From: JBGTCY01 sp041748615
Lineage (GTDB): Bacteria > Bacteroidota > Bacteroidia > Chitinophagales > CAIOSU01
Direction: 5' to 3'
Length of the DNA stretch: 12,437 bases
Assembly: GCA_041748615.1 (NCBI GenBank)
Contig: JBGTCY010000090.1
Location: 1 to 12,437 of the forward strand
The first letter of the stretch is position 1. Every line of letters starts with the position of its first letter. Positions 1 to 7,900 of the stretch are shown here, piece by piece. Both the position numbers and the translations under genes were made by a program. A model generated the notes under the pieces. That model made no database searches. It saw nothing but the letters and a program-made list of their open reading frames with translations, and was not told where the DNA came from.

Positions 1-2
1 CT

Positions 3-3000
3 CCCGGACCCAATCTTGCATACAAATGGTATTTCGGAGATGGTGACAGTTCAATCGTGAGAAGCCCTGTACATACCTATGACTCTGTCGGGACTTTCAG
101 TGTCACTTTGATTGTGACGGATACGCTTTGTAATGAATCTAATACCATTGTCAGAAATAATTTTATCAATACAAGAAATGTGGTGGCTGATTTTTTTACA
201 AACCAGCCTGTTATTTGCGAAGGTGGAACAACACAGTTTTTTGACAACTCCTCTGACGCTACAACCTGGCAATGGAGTTTTCCGGGAGCTACTTCTACTT
301 CATCTACCGCACAGAATCCAACACGCACCTACAATACAGCGGGCACCTATCCGGTAACGCTCACTGTTTCTGACGGTGGCGGCTGTACGAACAGTGTCAC
401 TTATACAGCATTTATCACCGTTAACCCCAGACCGACTGTTGATTTCACAGCCACGCCACGGACGAGTTGTGTCGCTCCTTTAGATGTACAATTTACATCA
501 ATTGTCTCCAGCGATGTCATTTCTTATGCCTGGAGTTTTGGAGGTGGAACCGGAAATTCAACGCAAGCTAATCCGCTTCACACTTATCCTCAACCGGGCA
601 GTTTTTCTCCAAGATTAGAAGTCACCAACAATTTTGGTTGCACCCGTGCTTTACAAAGAAATAACTACATTGTCATTCAGCCCACCGTTGTGAATTTCAG
701 TATGGATAATATTGATGGGTGCGCTCCATTAACCGTTGATTTTACAGACCTGAGTACGGCTCCCCCGGGTAATATCATTAATGTTTGGTGGTGGAACTTT
801 GGGGATTCAATTGCTCCTGATAATAATTCCGCTTTACAAAATCCCTCCCATACTTTCAATCAATCCGGCACTTACACGGTGAGTTTAACGATTGCCACAA
901 ATACCGGTTGCACGGGAACAACCACCCGAACCTTGCGGGTTGGAGAAGCCGTGATTCCAAATTTTACATTAGATAAAATCGTTGCCTGTGTCAATGAAGA
1001 CATTACGTTTTTTAATTTAACAGATGTATCAAACGCGCCTAATGCCCAGTTTACATGGAATTTTGGAAATGGAAGTTCAACATCGCAAAATCCCCCACCC
1101 CGCTCCTATGAAGAGCCTGGGATTTACACCATCACCTTAGAGGTAGGATTTAACGGATGTTTTGAAATCATGACCATGGATATTGAAATTTTAGACCCCC
1201 TGGCGGATTTTACATTCACTCAAAGTTGTACCAACCCGGGATTAGTTACCATCACTGACCGCTCCATCGGAGCGGATGTGTGGGAGTGGGATTTCGGAGA
1301 TGGTTCTCCAATTTCAACTGTCCAAAATCCAATCCATGTATATGCATCTTCAGGCACTTTTACCATTACTCTGACAGCAAGAAGCACAGTGACAGGTTGT
1401 GAAAATGAAAAAACAAGAGATGTTAACATTTCATTAATCCAATCACAGTTTTTAGCAAATGAAACCCAAAATTGCCGAGGTACTCCGGTAATTTTTCAAA
1501 GCCTTTCAACCGGAAACGGATTGAGTTATCAATGGGATTTTGGTGAACCCGGAGGCTCCTCTACCGCACAAAATCCTTCCTATTCATTCACGACCGATGG
1601 TTGCAAAACCATCACATTAACAGTAACGGATGCCAACGGATGTACTGCAACGGAAGTGAAAACGAATTACATCTGTGTTTCAAGCGTAACCGCTGATTTT
1701 TTATCTCCTGACCCGAGAGGCTGTATTCCGCCAACGGGATACGATAATACGATTACATTTAATGATTTGTCCACCACTTCACCTAGTACAAGCATCGTTT
1801 CCTGGGATTGGTCATTCGGGCAAGGTCCTGACCAATCTTTCACTCAGGGTAATTATCAACCTACTGTCACTAATACATATACTTCCGCAGGTAATTACAC
1901 GGTTACACTCACTGTTACAAATAATGAAGGATGTGTTAATTCACGCACACGCCCCAATTATGCACAACTTAGACGTCCGGCTGCTTGCATCAATCTGCCC
2001 TACAACTTATATTGTCAAAATCAAAATGTTTCGTTTAGCCATTGCCCCGTTCAAGGAGGTTCGTTAAGCGCAATTTGGGATTTTGGAGATGGTACACTTC
2101 CGGTCAGCGGAAATCCGAGAAGCCATGCTTACGCGGATACCGGAACCTACACAGTAACCCTGTATGTTGAATCACCGGGGTTTGGTTGTCGGGATACCAC
2201 TCAAACAACAGTTTTCATTACCAATCCTGATATTGGATTTTTTGCGGATGATACATTCAGTGTTTGTCCACCGCATATTGCGACCTTCACCGACACGTCC
2301 AGCCTTGCCAATATTCAGATTAAAAACATCTTGTGGGATTTTGGGGATGGAAGTTTTTCAACGCTTCAGAATCCTACACATGTTTACCCGAGAGCAGGAA
2401 TTTTCGAAGTTACAGTGCAAGTTACATTTATGAATAACTGTGTGGATGAGTTAACACAAACCGGATACATCTTTGTCGGAGGGGCAACCGGAAATATCAC
2501 CGCTGACCCCGATACCGGCTGTTTACCTTTAGATGTGGTATTAAATGCCAACTCTTCTGATGATGCAGTTGCGCACTACTGGTTGTGGGGTGATCCTGAT
2601 GACCCGAATGAAGGAACACCAGGAGATGAAATAGCTCAACATACCTATATCAATCCGGGAGTATTTTTACCGGCTGTTGTATTAACGGATACACAAAATC
2701 CCCCGTGCTCTTATGTTTTGTATGCTGATTTTAATATTTATGTGGACACCGTTTATACTGACTTTTCCTTTTCAGGTGATACCGTTTGCCGGGGTTCCCC
2801 GGTGCAATTCACTGACATGTCCCGAGGTGAAATTGATGTCACGGTCATAGACTGGGAGTGGGATTTTAACGGAACAATTGTAACGGGAGTACAAAATCCG
2901 GTTCATACTTTTACGGGTATCGGAATTCAAAACGTGACACTCACCGCCTACAATTCGTTCGGGTGTTCATCATCCTTTACGCAGACTGTTTTCGTTCGCG

Positions 3001-4745
3001 ATAAGCCGACATCCTATTTCACTGTATCTGATAATTCGGGTTGTGACTTTTTACAGGTATTTTTTAATGATTTATCAACTCCGGGCATCAGCGCACCAAT
3101 TATTAATTGGCAATGGAATTTTGGGGTGTCTGGCGCTCCCGGAAATAACTTTATCGGACAATTTCCACAAGGTTTTAATTATGCCGATACCGGAAGTTAT
3201 TTCCCGAGATTAATTGTCATTGACCTTGACGGTTGCAGCGATACTTCATTTGTAAATATCAGTGTCTATAAAACCCCCGATGGAATTTATAATGATGATA
3301 CTTTAAGAATTTGCAGGGGCGATACGATTCAATTAAGGAGTGACTCGATTTATTCCGGATACATTTGGTCGCCTGCCGTAGCATTGAGTGAAGCGAATAT
3401 TCCCAACCCGCAAGCATTCCCAACCGATACTATCACCTATTGGTTAGACATTACTGAAGCAAACGGATGCAATAAACGCGACAGTGTTACCATTAATGTA
3501 GTTCCATTACCACCGCTGATTGTGACGCCTTCTCCCGATACGGCAATGTGTCCGGGTGATACGATTCAATTATTAGCGGTTGGAGGCAGCAACCATGTTT
3601 GGATTCCATCTATAGGTTTAAATGATGACAGTATTCCCAATCCTATTGCAACTCCACCGGTTACTCAGACTTATACCGTTATCAATGAAGGGATAGCAGG
3701 TTGCAGAAATAAAGACACGGTGAGAATCGTTGTCAGCAATTTAGTTTCAGTTTTTGTTGGAGAAAGAAGTTGTTTTGGCAACCCAACTGATTTTGTGGAG
3801 TTTAGTTTCGGTTCTGATTTTCAGCCTATAGGTTGGCTCTGGGATTTCGGAGATACACTCAATCCTACCCCCTCCACGCAAAGAAACCCGACACATCTGT
3901 ATTCGGCACCCGGTGAATATACAGCAACGCTTACAGTCATAGATGACCTTGGATGTACGGCAACTTCCACTCGCATCATCACGATTGACGCATTGCCTGT
4001 TGCTCAGGCAAGCGGTGACACAACTATTTGTCTTGGAGGCAGCGCAAACTTGTTCAGTTCAGGCGGCATAATTGTAAGTTGGGTACCGGACGTAAATATC
4101 AATAACCCGTCTGTTTTTAATCCGGTTGTCACTCCGGCTGAAAACACCATTTACACAGCACGCATCACGAATGGCGTTTGTCCGTTTGACTCTGCCGCAG
4201 TTACAGTCACGGTTGTACAACCGCCACTGATTCAGACTATCCCAAGCAGAACGATACTTCGAGGACAAACCATTGAATTAACCACGACCTCTGACAGGGA
4301 TGTTTCCGTAGTCTGGACTCCGGCTGACAGTTTAAGCTGTACCAACTGCCTGTCACCAATGGCAGGTCCCGATATTAAAACCACCTACCGAATCAGGGTG
4401 ACTGATAATTTCGGTTGTACAAATACGGCTACAATTGAACTGGATGTGAGCGTTGAGTGTAGTGAAGAGCAGGTGTGGGTGGCAAATGCCTTTACGCCCA
4501 ACGGTGACGGCATCAATGATAAAGTATTCGCACGGCTGACGGGAGTCGAGAATTTAGGATTTTTTAAGGTGTTTGACCGCTGGGGAAAACTTATCTTTGA
4601 GACTACCGACCCGAATGAAGGTTGGGATGGCAGAAATTTAGACGGTGAACAACTTAATTCAGGTGTTTACGTATATGTGGTCGAAGCGGTCTGTTATTTC
4701 AGGAGAACTATTGTGAAGACCGGAAACGTAACGTTAATCAAATGA
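3..4745 (+). CDS. Giant PKD-repeat adhesin-like protein with T9SS type B C-terminal domain (5' partial)
   Basis: Likely a very large cell-surface protein exported by the type IX secretion system, perhaps an adhesin of the SprB kind. The frame is open to the left edge: codons before the GTG at 57 already encode a PKD core (YKWYFGDGD), so that GTG is internal and the true start lies upstream. The window holds 1580 residues. In order I count a partial PKD domain and 12 full ones (to about 3270), two Ig-like domains with a WSP/WIP..LS..IPNP pattern (about 3276-3740), one more PKD (about 3745-3990), two further Ig-like domains (about 3993-4455) and the terminal domain (4473-4742). PKD landmarks are W-x-[WF]-[DSN]-F-G-[DNG], then [HR]-[TVS]-[YF]..G.[YF].[VI][TS]L.V. 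Nearly every domain has one Cys near its start and another near its end. No catalytic domain is visible. The PorP/SprF gene follows after nine bases. Export by T9SS is inferred from family; the ligand is unknown. Confidence 0.93.
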   Translation, partial: PGPNLAYKWYFGDGDSSIVRSPVHTYDSVGTFSVTLIVTDTLCNESNTIVRNNFINTRNVVADFFTNQPVICEGGTTQFFDNSSDATTWQWSFPGATSTSSTAQNPTRTYNTAGTYPVTLTVSDGGGCTNSVTYTAFITVNPRPTVDFTATPRTSCVAPLDVQFTSIVSSDVISYAWSFGGGTGNSTQANPLHTYPQPGSFSPRLEVTNNFGCTRALQRNNYIVIQPTVVNFSMDNIDGCAPLTVDFTDLSTAPPGNIINVWWWNFGDSIAPDNNSALQNPSHTFNQSGTYTVSLTIATNTGCTGTTTRTLRVGEAVIPNFTLDKIVACVNEDITFFNLTDVSNAPNAQFTWNFGNGSSTSQNPPPRSYEEPGIYTITLEVGFNGCFEIMTMDIEILDPLADFTFTQSCTNPGLVTITDRSIGADVWEWDFGDGSPISTVQNPIHVYASSGTFTITLTARSTVTGCENEKTRDVNISLIQSQFLANETQNCRGTPVIFQSLSTGNGLSYQWDFGEPGGSSTAQNPSYSFTTDGCKTITLTVTDANGCTATEVKTNYICVSSVTADFLSPDPRGCIPPTGYDNTITFNDLSTTSPSTSIVSWDWSFGQGPDQSFTQGNYQPTVTNTYTSAGNYTVTLTVTNNEGCVNSRTRPNYAQLRRPAACINLPYNLYCQNQNVSFSHCPVQGGSLSAIWDFGDGTLPVSGNPRSHAYADTGTYTVTLYVESPGFGCRDTTQTTVFITNPDIGFFADDTFSVCPPHIATFTDTSSLANIQIKNILWDFGDGSFSTLQNPTHVYPRAGIFEVTVQVTFMNNCVDELTQTGYIFVGGATGNITADPDTGCLPLDVVLNANSSDDAVAHYWLWGDPDDPNEGTPGDEIAQHTYINPGVFLPAVVLTDTQNPPCSYVLYADFNIYVDTVYTDFSFSGDTVCRGSPVQFTDMSRGEIDVTVIDWEWDFNGTIVTGVQNPVHTFTGIGIQNVTLTAYNSFGCSSSFTQTVFVRDKPTSYFTVSDNSGCDFLQVFFNDLSTPGISAPIINWQWNFGVSGAPGNNFIGQFPQGFNYADTGSYFPRLIVIDLDGCSDTSFVNISVYKTPDGIYNDDTLRICRGDTIQLRSDSIYSGYIWSPAVALSEANIPNPQAFPTDTITYWLDITEANGCNKRDSVTINVVPLPPLIVTPSPDTAMCPGDTIQLLAVGGSNHVWIPSIGLNDDSIPNPIATPPVTQTYTVINEGIAGCRNKDTVRIVVSNLVSVFVGERSCFGNPTDFVEFSFGSDFQPIGWLWDFGDTLNPTPSTQRNPTHLYSAPGEYTATLTVIDDLGCTATSTRIITIDALPVAQASGDTTICLGGSANLFSSGGIIVSWVPDVNINNPSVFNPVVTPAENTIYTARITNGVCPFDSAAVTVTVVQPPLIQTIPSRTILRGQTIELTTTSDRDVSVVWTPADSLSCTNCLSPMAGPDIKTTYRIRVTDNFGCTNTATIELDVSVECSEEQVWVANAFTPNGDGINDKVFARLTGVENLGFFKVFDRWGKLIFETTDPNEGWDGRNLDGEQLNSGVYVYVVEAVCYFRRTIVKTGNVTLIK
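4473..4742 (+). other. Gliding motility-associated C-terminal (CHU_C, type B T9SS sorting) domain
   Basis: The last 90 residues of the large PKD protein carry the recognised type B pattern. It opens with VANAFTPNGDGINDKV, continues with a strand pair including FKVFDRWGKLIFE, then GWDGRNLDGEQLNSGVYVY, and ends with RTIVKTGNVTLIK just before the TGA. In Flavobacterium johnsoniae, proteins with this kind of domain, such as SprB, are secreted by the T9SS and depend on a partner SprF-like protein encoded next to them. That arrangement is reproduced here. The domain is complete and shows no frameshift. Confidence 0.93.
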
Positions 4746-4754
4746 GGGCTTGAT

Positions 4755-5774
4755 ATGAAGAGGATGAAGAAATACGCTATAATAATCGCTTTATTCCTGA
4801 CCAGTTTCGTTGCAATCGGGCAGGATATTCATTTTTCACAATTTAATTCCGCACCCATGTTGCTCAATCCCGCATTAGCCGGATTGAACAGCGGCAATTA
4901 TCGTTTTGCCGCCAACTACCGCAACCAATGGACAGGACTTGCGCCATATAATACCTTCGCGGCTTCTTATGACATGAATATGTTCAAGCAGGGACCGCGC
5001 TCCAATTTTGGAGGTATTGGTATGTTCTTTTTTACAGATAAAGCCGGTGACTCAGAATTACGCACCACTCAGGTGAATCTTAATTTATCTTACACGGTGA
5101 TGCTGAATAAAAAAGGTACACAATCATTCACATCCGGCATCATGGGCGGACTTGGACATCGCACCATCAACTATGCGAATCTCACTTTCGATAATCAGTT
5201 TGGCGTGGGCGGTTTCGATCCGGGCAATCCTTCTATGGAAAATTTTGCGACAGACCGAGTCATTTATGCAGACCTTGGAGCAGGTTTCGTATGGAATTTT
5301 GCAAAAAATGAAAACACCAATTACTATCTTGGCGGTTCTGTAACGCATCTGACCCAGCCCAATCTTTCATTCATGAGCGAGCGTGATGAGAAATTGTATA
5401 TCAAATTCACGGTGCATGGTGGTGGACATTATAAAATGACCGAGCAATTATTCATTTTACCGAGTTTCATGTATCTCAACCAGGGACCACACAATCAGCT
5501 TAACGTGGGTGGTTTGTTGAAAATCAGAAAATCCATTATGCCTTCTGACAGAACCGCATTCTATATTGGCGGCTGGTATCGTTTGAAAGACGCTTTCATC
5601 CTGAATGCACGAGTGGATGTGGGCAGTTTCAATATCGGCTTCAGCTATGACATCAATCTTTCAGGATTAACTCCTGCTTCAAATGCGAATGGCGGTCCTG
5701 AGTTGTCGTTGATTCACACAGGTATTTTCCCCAACAAAAAGCAACAAACCAAATATTGTCCCCCGATGCTTTAA
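4755..5774 (+). CDS. PorP/SprF family type IX secretion membrane protein
   Basis: An outer-membrane beta-barrel protein of the PorP/SprF family, expected to help secrete or anchor the adhesin encoded just upstream. It has a signal peptide (residues 1-22, Lys/Arg-rich start, hydrophobic IIIALFLTSFVA, cleavage before Gln23). The mature protein begins QDIHFSQF, followed by PMLLNPALAG and NYRNQW, which are family hallmarks. Alternating hydrophobic strands rich in Gly and aromatic residues fill the rest, and 339 residues is the usual size. The end, KYCPPML, resembles the CP-containing end of many members. The ATG is nine bases after the adhesin stop, so the two are probably co-transcribed and coupled. 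A second in-frame ATG at 4764 would also leave the signal peptide intact; I keep the first because GAGGG sits at a suitable distance upstream of it. Confidence 0.93.
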   Translation: MKRMKKYAIIIALFLTSFVAIGQDIHFSQFNSAPMLLNPALAGLNSGNYRFAANYRNQWTGLAPYNTFAASYDMNMFKQGPRSNFGGIGMFFFTDKAGDSELRTTQVNLNLSYTVMLNKKGTQSFTSGIMGGLGHRTINYANLTFDNQFGVGGFDPGNPSMENFATDRVIYADLGAGFVWNFAKNENTNYYLGGSVTHLTQPNLSFMSERDEKLYIKFTVHGGGHYKMTEQLFILPSFMYLNQGPHNQLNVGGLLKIRKSIMPSDRTAFYIGGWYRLKDAFILNARVDVGSFNIGFSYDINLSGLTPASNANGGPELSLIHTGIFPNKKQQTKYCPPML

Positions 5775-5868
5775 TCATTGGGACAGGGATAATCTTCTTC
5801 ACTTCTTTTTTATTTCCGGTTAACTCCACTCACGTTATTGCGTATAAGTATCAAAATAATCGGGTGGT

Positions 5869-6444
5869 ATGTCTGTAAATTCCAAAAAGTCATTTTACAA
5901 TTTCCCTGAAAACATGAAATTGTTTGTAGTGGCGCTGATTGCCTGCAATCTGGCAGTCAGCAATTTTCATTGCAACAAAACTGAAGAAGAGCCTGTGTGC
6001 CCTGTAGAATATCAAATTATTACAGGAAAAAATTTACCACTCACCGGCAAATGGAAATTTATTGGTTTTGAGGACATTGCCTTTTCAAATATTGAATATC
6101 CGCCTTGCGGTGAAACGGAAGCCTTTATCATTCTCACCGATTCACTCCACAACAGAGATGAAAAAGAAATTTTCAAATATCCATTTATTTTTCAGGGTCG
6201 AACACTGATTAACAGTTACATCGGGAGTTATGCGACTGAACACGGCAACAAAATTATTTTTTCTGAAACCATCAAATCAAAAGTTAACGGTACGCTGCGC
6301 GTTGAAAATTTTCAGAACAAGTTTCACGATGCCTTGAGAACATCAGAAAGCTTTGAAATTGAAAATAACAGGATGGTTTTAAATTTTGACCAAAACCGGC
6401 AGCGGATGATATTCGTTTCGTCAAAAGATGAAGCTGCTTTTTAA
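5869..6444 (+). CDS. Probable META/HslJ-like lipoprotein
   Basis: A small envelope protein of unknown role. The N-terminus is basic and then hydrophobic, with a lipobox-like L23-I24-A25-C26, so it may be a lipoprotein. An internal Met16 would leave a very short signal before Cys26, which favours the upstream ATG. Cys35 is a poorer alternative lipid site because His precedes it. The rest resembles a META (HslJ) domain: LTGKW near residues 58-62; then FQGRTLINSYIGSY, where META proteins often have a G..N.f.G.Y pattern; then NKIIF; then F..AL.TSESFEIENNRMVLNF; and a final strand RMIFV. The usual T-x-M-A-C segment is not kept. It lies 94 bases after the porP/sprF-like gene on the same strand; I see no strong terminator between them, so it may be read from the same message. 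No function is assigned; the META assignment is by pattern only. Confidence 0.6.
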   Translation: MSVNSKKSFYNFPENMKLFVVALIACNLAVSNFHCNKTEEEPVCPVEYQIITGKNLPLTGKWKFIGFEDIAFSNIEYPPCGETEAFIILTDSLHNRDEKEIFKYPFIFQGRTLINSYIGSYATEHGNKIIFSETIKSKVNGTLRVENFQNKFHDALRTSESFEIENNRMVLNFDQNRQRMIFVSSKDEAAF

Positions 6445-6510
6445 TCAATTTGAGCAGCGATTTAATCTTCAGCGATTTTTGTTACTCAGATAGATTCAAA
6501 TTGAATCCGA
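6445..6510. repeat. Inverted and direct repeats between convergent genes
   Basis: The gap between the two convergent genes holds TCAATTTGA (6445-6453) and its exact complement TCAAATTGA (6496-6504), a 9-bp stem with a long loop. The right arm lies inside a perfect odd palindrome GATTCAAATTGAATC (6493-6507). Inside the loop CAGCGATTT occurs twice (6455-6463 and 6470-6478). The place suits a bidirectional terminator, but the stems are AT-rich and no strong T tract follows, so this role is a guess. Confidence 0.4.
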
Positions 6511-7761
6511 CTATTGCTGATGTACCAAAGCCGGTTTACGTCTTTCAACGAGCCATGAAACAGTAAACCAGGCACCAAACAAAACAAACCCGATAAGTGA
6601 GCTTGTCAACATCACGCTGAACCAATCAATATACCAATAATAATAGAAGGTATTGAGCGTCAGAATAACCATCAACAGCCTGGCATACTCGGCAGCAATC
6701 ACCCACTTTTTGTTTTCAAAAATGGCTCCGCAAATCATAATAGAAAGAATCAGCGTAATGAGAAAAGCTCCTTTATAAAAAGTGCTGATACCATCAAAAT
6801 AATTCATAAATGCCGATGTTCCGACTATAATCATGATGAACTGTGCCAGTACATAATAATTTAGCCATTTTGAGGTCGTGGTCTCAAATTTCTGATAGTT
6901 GGTTTTATCAACCGGGAGAGGAGCTTGAAAGCCGCCCAGTTCATCCGGCATCCAGCCCGGTCGGGCAAACAAGATTTTAAACTTGTCTTTCCAGTTTGAC
7001 ATTTGACCGGCTTTTTTCATCATGTCCACATAATAATGAAAGTTCGCCCAGGTGGGATTCCAGCTTTTAATGGGAGTGGTGATGCCATAGGTTGGCTCCT
7101 CCTCCTCTTCCGCGAAGGTGCCAAACAATCGGTCCCAAATCATTAATACGCCACCATGATTCTTGTCAATATATTTTGGGTCAACACCGTGATGCACACG
7201 ATGATGGCTGGGAGTATTCAAAAGATACTCAACCCATTTCGGCAATTTACCAATGGCTTTCGTATGAATCCAGAATTGATACAGGGTGTGAAAACCCGCT
7301 GCAGTTAAGAAAATGATCGGCTCGAACCCCAGCATGGGAATGGGCAGAAATATCACGAAAGCGATGAGATTGTGAAACCACGGTTGGCGCAAAGCGACAG
7401 CCAGATTATATTCTTCGCTGGAATGATGTACCACATGCGCTCCCCAGAAAAAATTGATTTCATGACCCCAGCGGTGCGCCCAATAAAAAATAAAATCAAA
7501 CAACAGGAAACATAATATCCATGACCATACTGTCGCGGGGAGATGAAACAAAGCCACATGTTCAAACATCAGGTAATAAACACCGAGATAAATACTTTTG
7601 AAAAAAAGTCCTGTAACCTGATTGCCAACGCCAATATTTAAATTGGTAATGGCATCATTGAAGCGATAATACTGTTGCTTGCGTCTTTTTGCAATCCAAA
7701 GTTCCAGTCCAATGAGCAGAAAGAAAAATGGGAAAGCGAATAATAATGATTTTGATTCCAT
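6511..7761 (-). CDS. Sterol desaturase/fatty acid hydroxylase superfamily membrane protein, AGMO-like
   Basis: A di-iron integral-membrane oxygenase of the fatty acid hydroxylase superfamily. With the start at 7761 (MESKSLL) it has 416 residues. The reading frame extends 42 codons further upstream, but that part is AT-rich, non-membrane sequence overlapping a candidate promoter, so I reject it. Histidine clusters expected for the metal site are present: HRWGH (96-100), HVVHH (109-113), HHRVHH (186-191), with further His at 166 and 202. Hydrophobic segments flank the core, and a C-terminal extension has about four more (roughly 299-318, 330-348, 358-373, 380-403). The linker carries KILFARPGWMP (about 262-272). 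That order and linker match my memory of alkylglycerol monooxygenase (TMEM195), which cleaves ether lipids using tetrahydrobiopterin. The superfamily is certain; the AGMO-like subtype and substrate are inference. Confidence 0.88.
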   Translation of the reverse strand: MESKSLLFAFPFFFLLIGLELWIAKRRKQQYYRFNDAITNLNIGVGNQVTGLFFKSIYLGVYYLMFEHVALFHLPATVWSWILCFLLFDFIFYWAHRWGHEINFFWGAHVVHHSSEEYNLAVALRQPWFHNLIAFVIFLPIPMLGFEPIIFLTAAGFHTLYQFWIHTKAIGKLPKWVEYLLNTPSHHRVHHGVDPKYIDKNHGGVLMIWDRLFGTFAEEEEEPTYGITTPIKSWNPTWANFHYYVDMMKKAGQMSNWKDKFKILFARPGWMPDELGGFQAPLPVDKTNYQKFETTTSKWLNYYVLAQFIMIIVGTSAFMNYFDGISTFYKGAFLITLILSIMICGAIFENKKWVIAAEYARLLMVILTLNTFYYYWYIDWFSVMLTSSLIGFVLFGAWFTVSWLVERRKPALVHQQ

Positions 7762-7777
7762 ACTTTTTGTATTATAC

Positions 7778-7808
7778 GAAAGATAAACAGGAAAATGACA
7801 AAAGTCAA
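7778..7808 (-). promoter_or_regulatory. Candidate Bacteroidota-type promoter of the hydroxylase gene
   Basis: On the - strand, TTG (7808-7806) is followed after 20 bases by TATCTTTC (7785-7778). This matches the Bacteroidota -33 TTG and -7 TAnnTTTG pattern with one mismatch in the last base. A start near 7772 would leave a leader of only about ten bases before the ATG at 7761. A TATAAT lies just downstream, but no TTGACA is correctly spaced from it. Tentative. Confidence 0.35.
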
Positions 7809-7841
7809 GTGTTATGACGCTCAAATAAAAAGAGACGTTGC

Positions 7842-7872
7842 TTTTTACTGAATAAAAATTATTTTTTACTGA
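7842..7872. repeat. Direct repeat TTTTTACTGA, 21-bp period
   Basis: TTTTTACTGA occurs at 7842-7851 and again at 7863-7872, so the copies are 21 bases apart, about two helical turns. They sit in the AT-rich gap between the fructosamine-kinase and hydroxylase genes, upstream of the candidate hydroxylase promoter. They could be paired sites for a regulator or simply low-complexity AT sequence. Confidence 0.4.
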
Positions 7873-7900
7873 TAAAGAAAAAATCAAGTTTTTGAATAAA

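Noticed and set aside
57..59. GTG at 57 as the start of the large PKD protein
   Set aside because: The frame is open to the left edge and the codons before it encode the conserved core of a PKD domain, so this is an internal valine and the gene is 5' partial.
1762..2433. Alternative-frame open frames inside the PKD gene on the + strand
   Set aside because: They lie wholly inside a well-supported coding frame, show no recognisable domain, and arise from the repeated composition of the PKD sequence.
180..3270. PKD repeats as a recent DNA-level tandem duplication
   Set aside because: The units differ widely in sequence and length and only share short motifs, so the array is old and not a simple nucleotide repeat.
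4059..4268. Minus-strand open frame opposite the Ig-like part of the adhesin
   Set aside because: It is antisense to a conserved coding region and has no recognisable motif or start context.
5775..5868. Promoter or terminator between the porP/sprF-like and META-like genes
   Set aside because: I found no TAnnTTTG with a spaced TTG and no stem followed by a T tract, only a short T-rich stretch.
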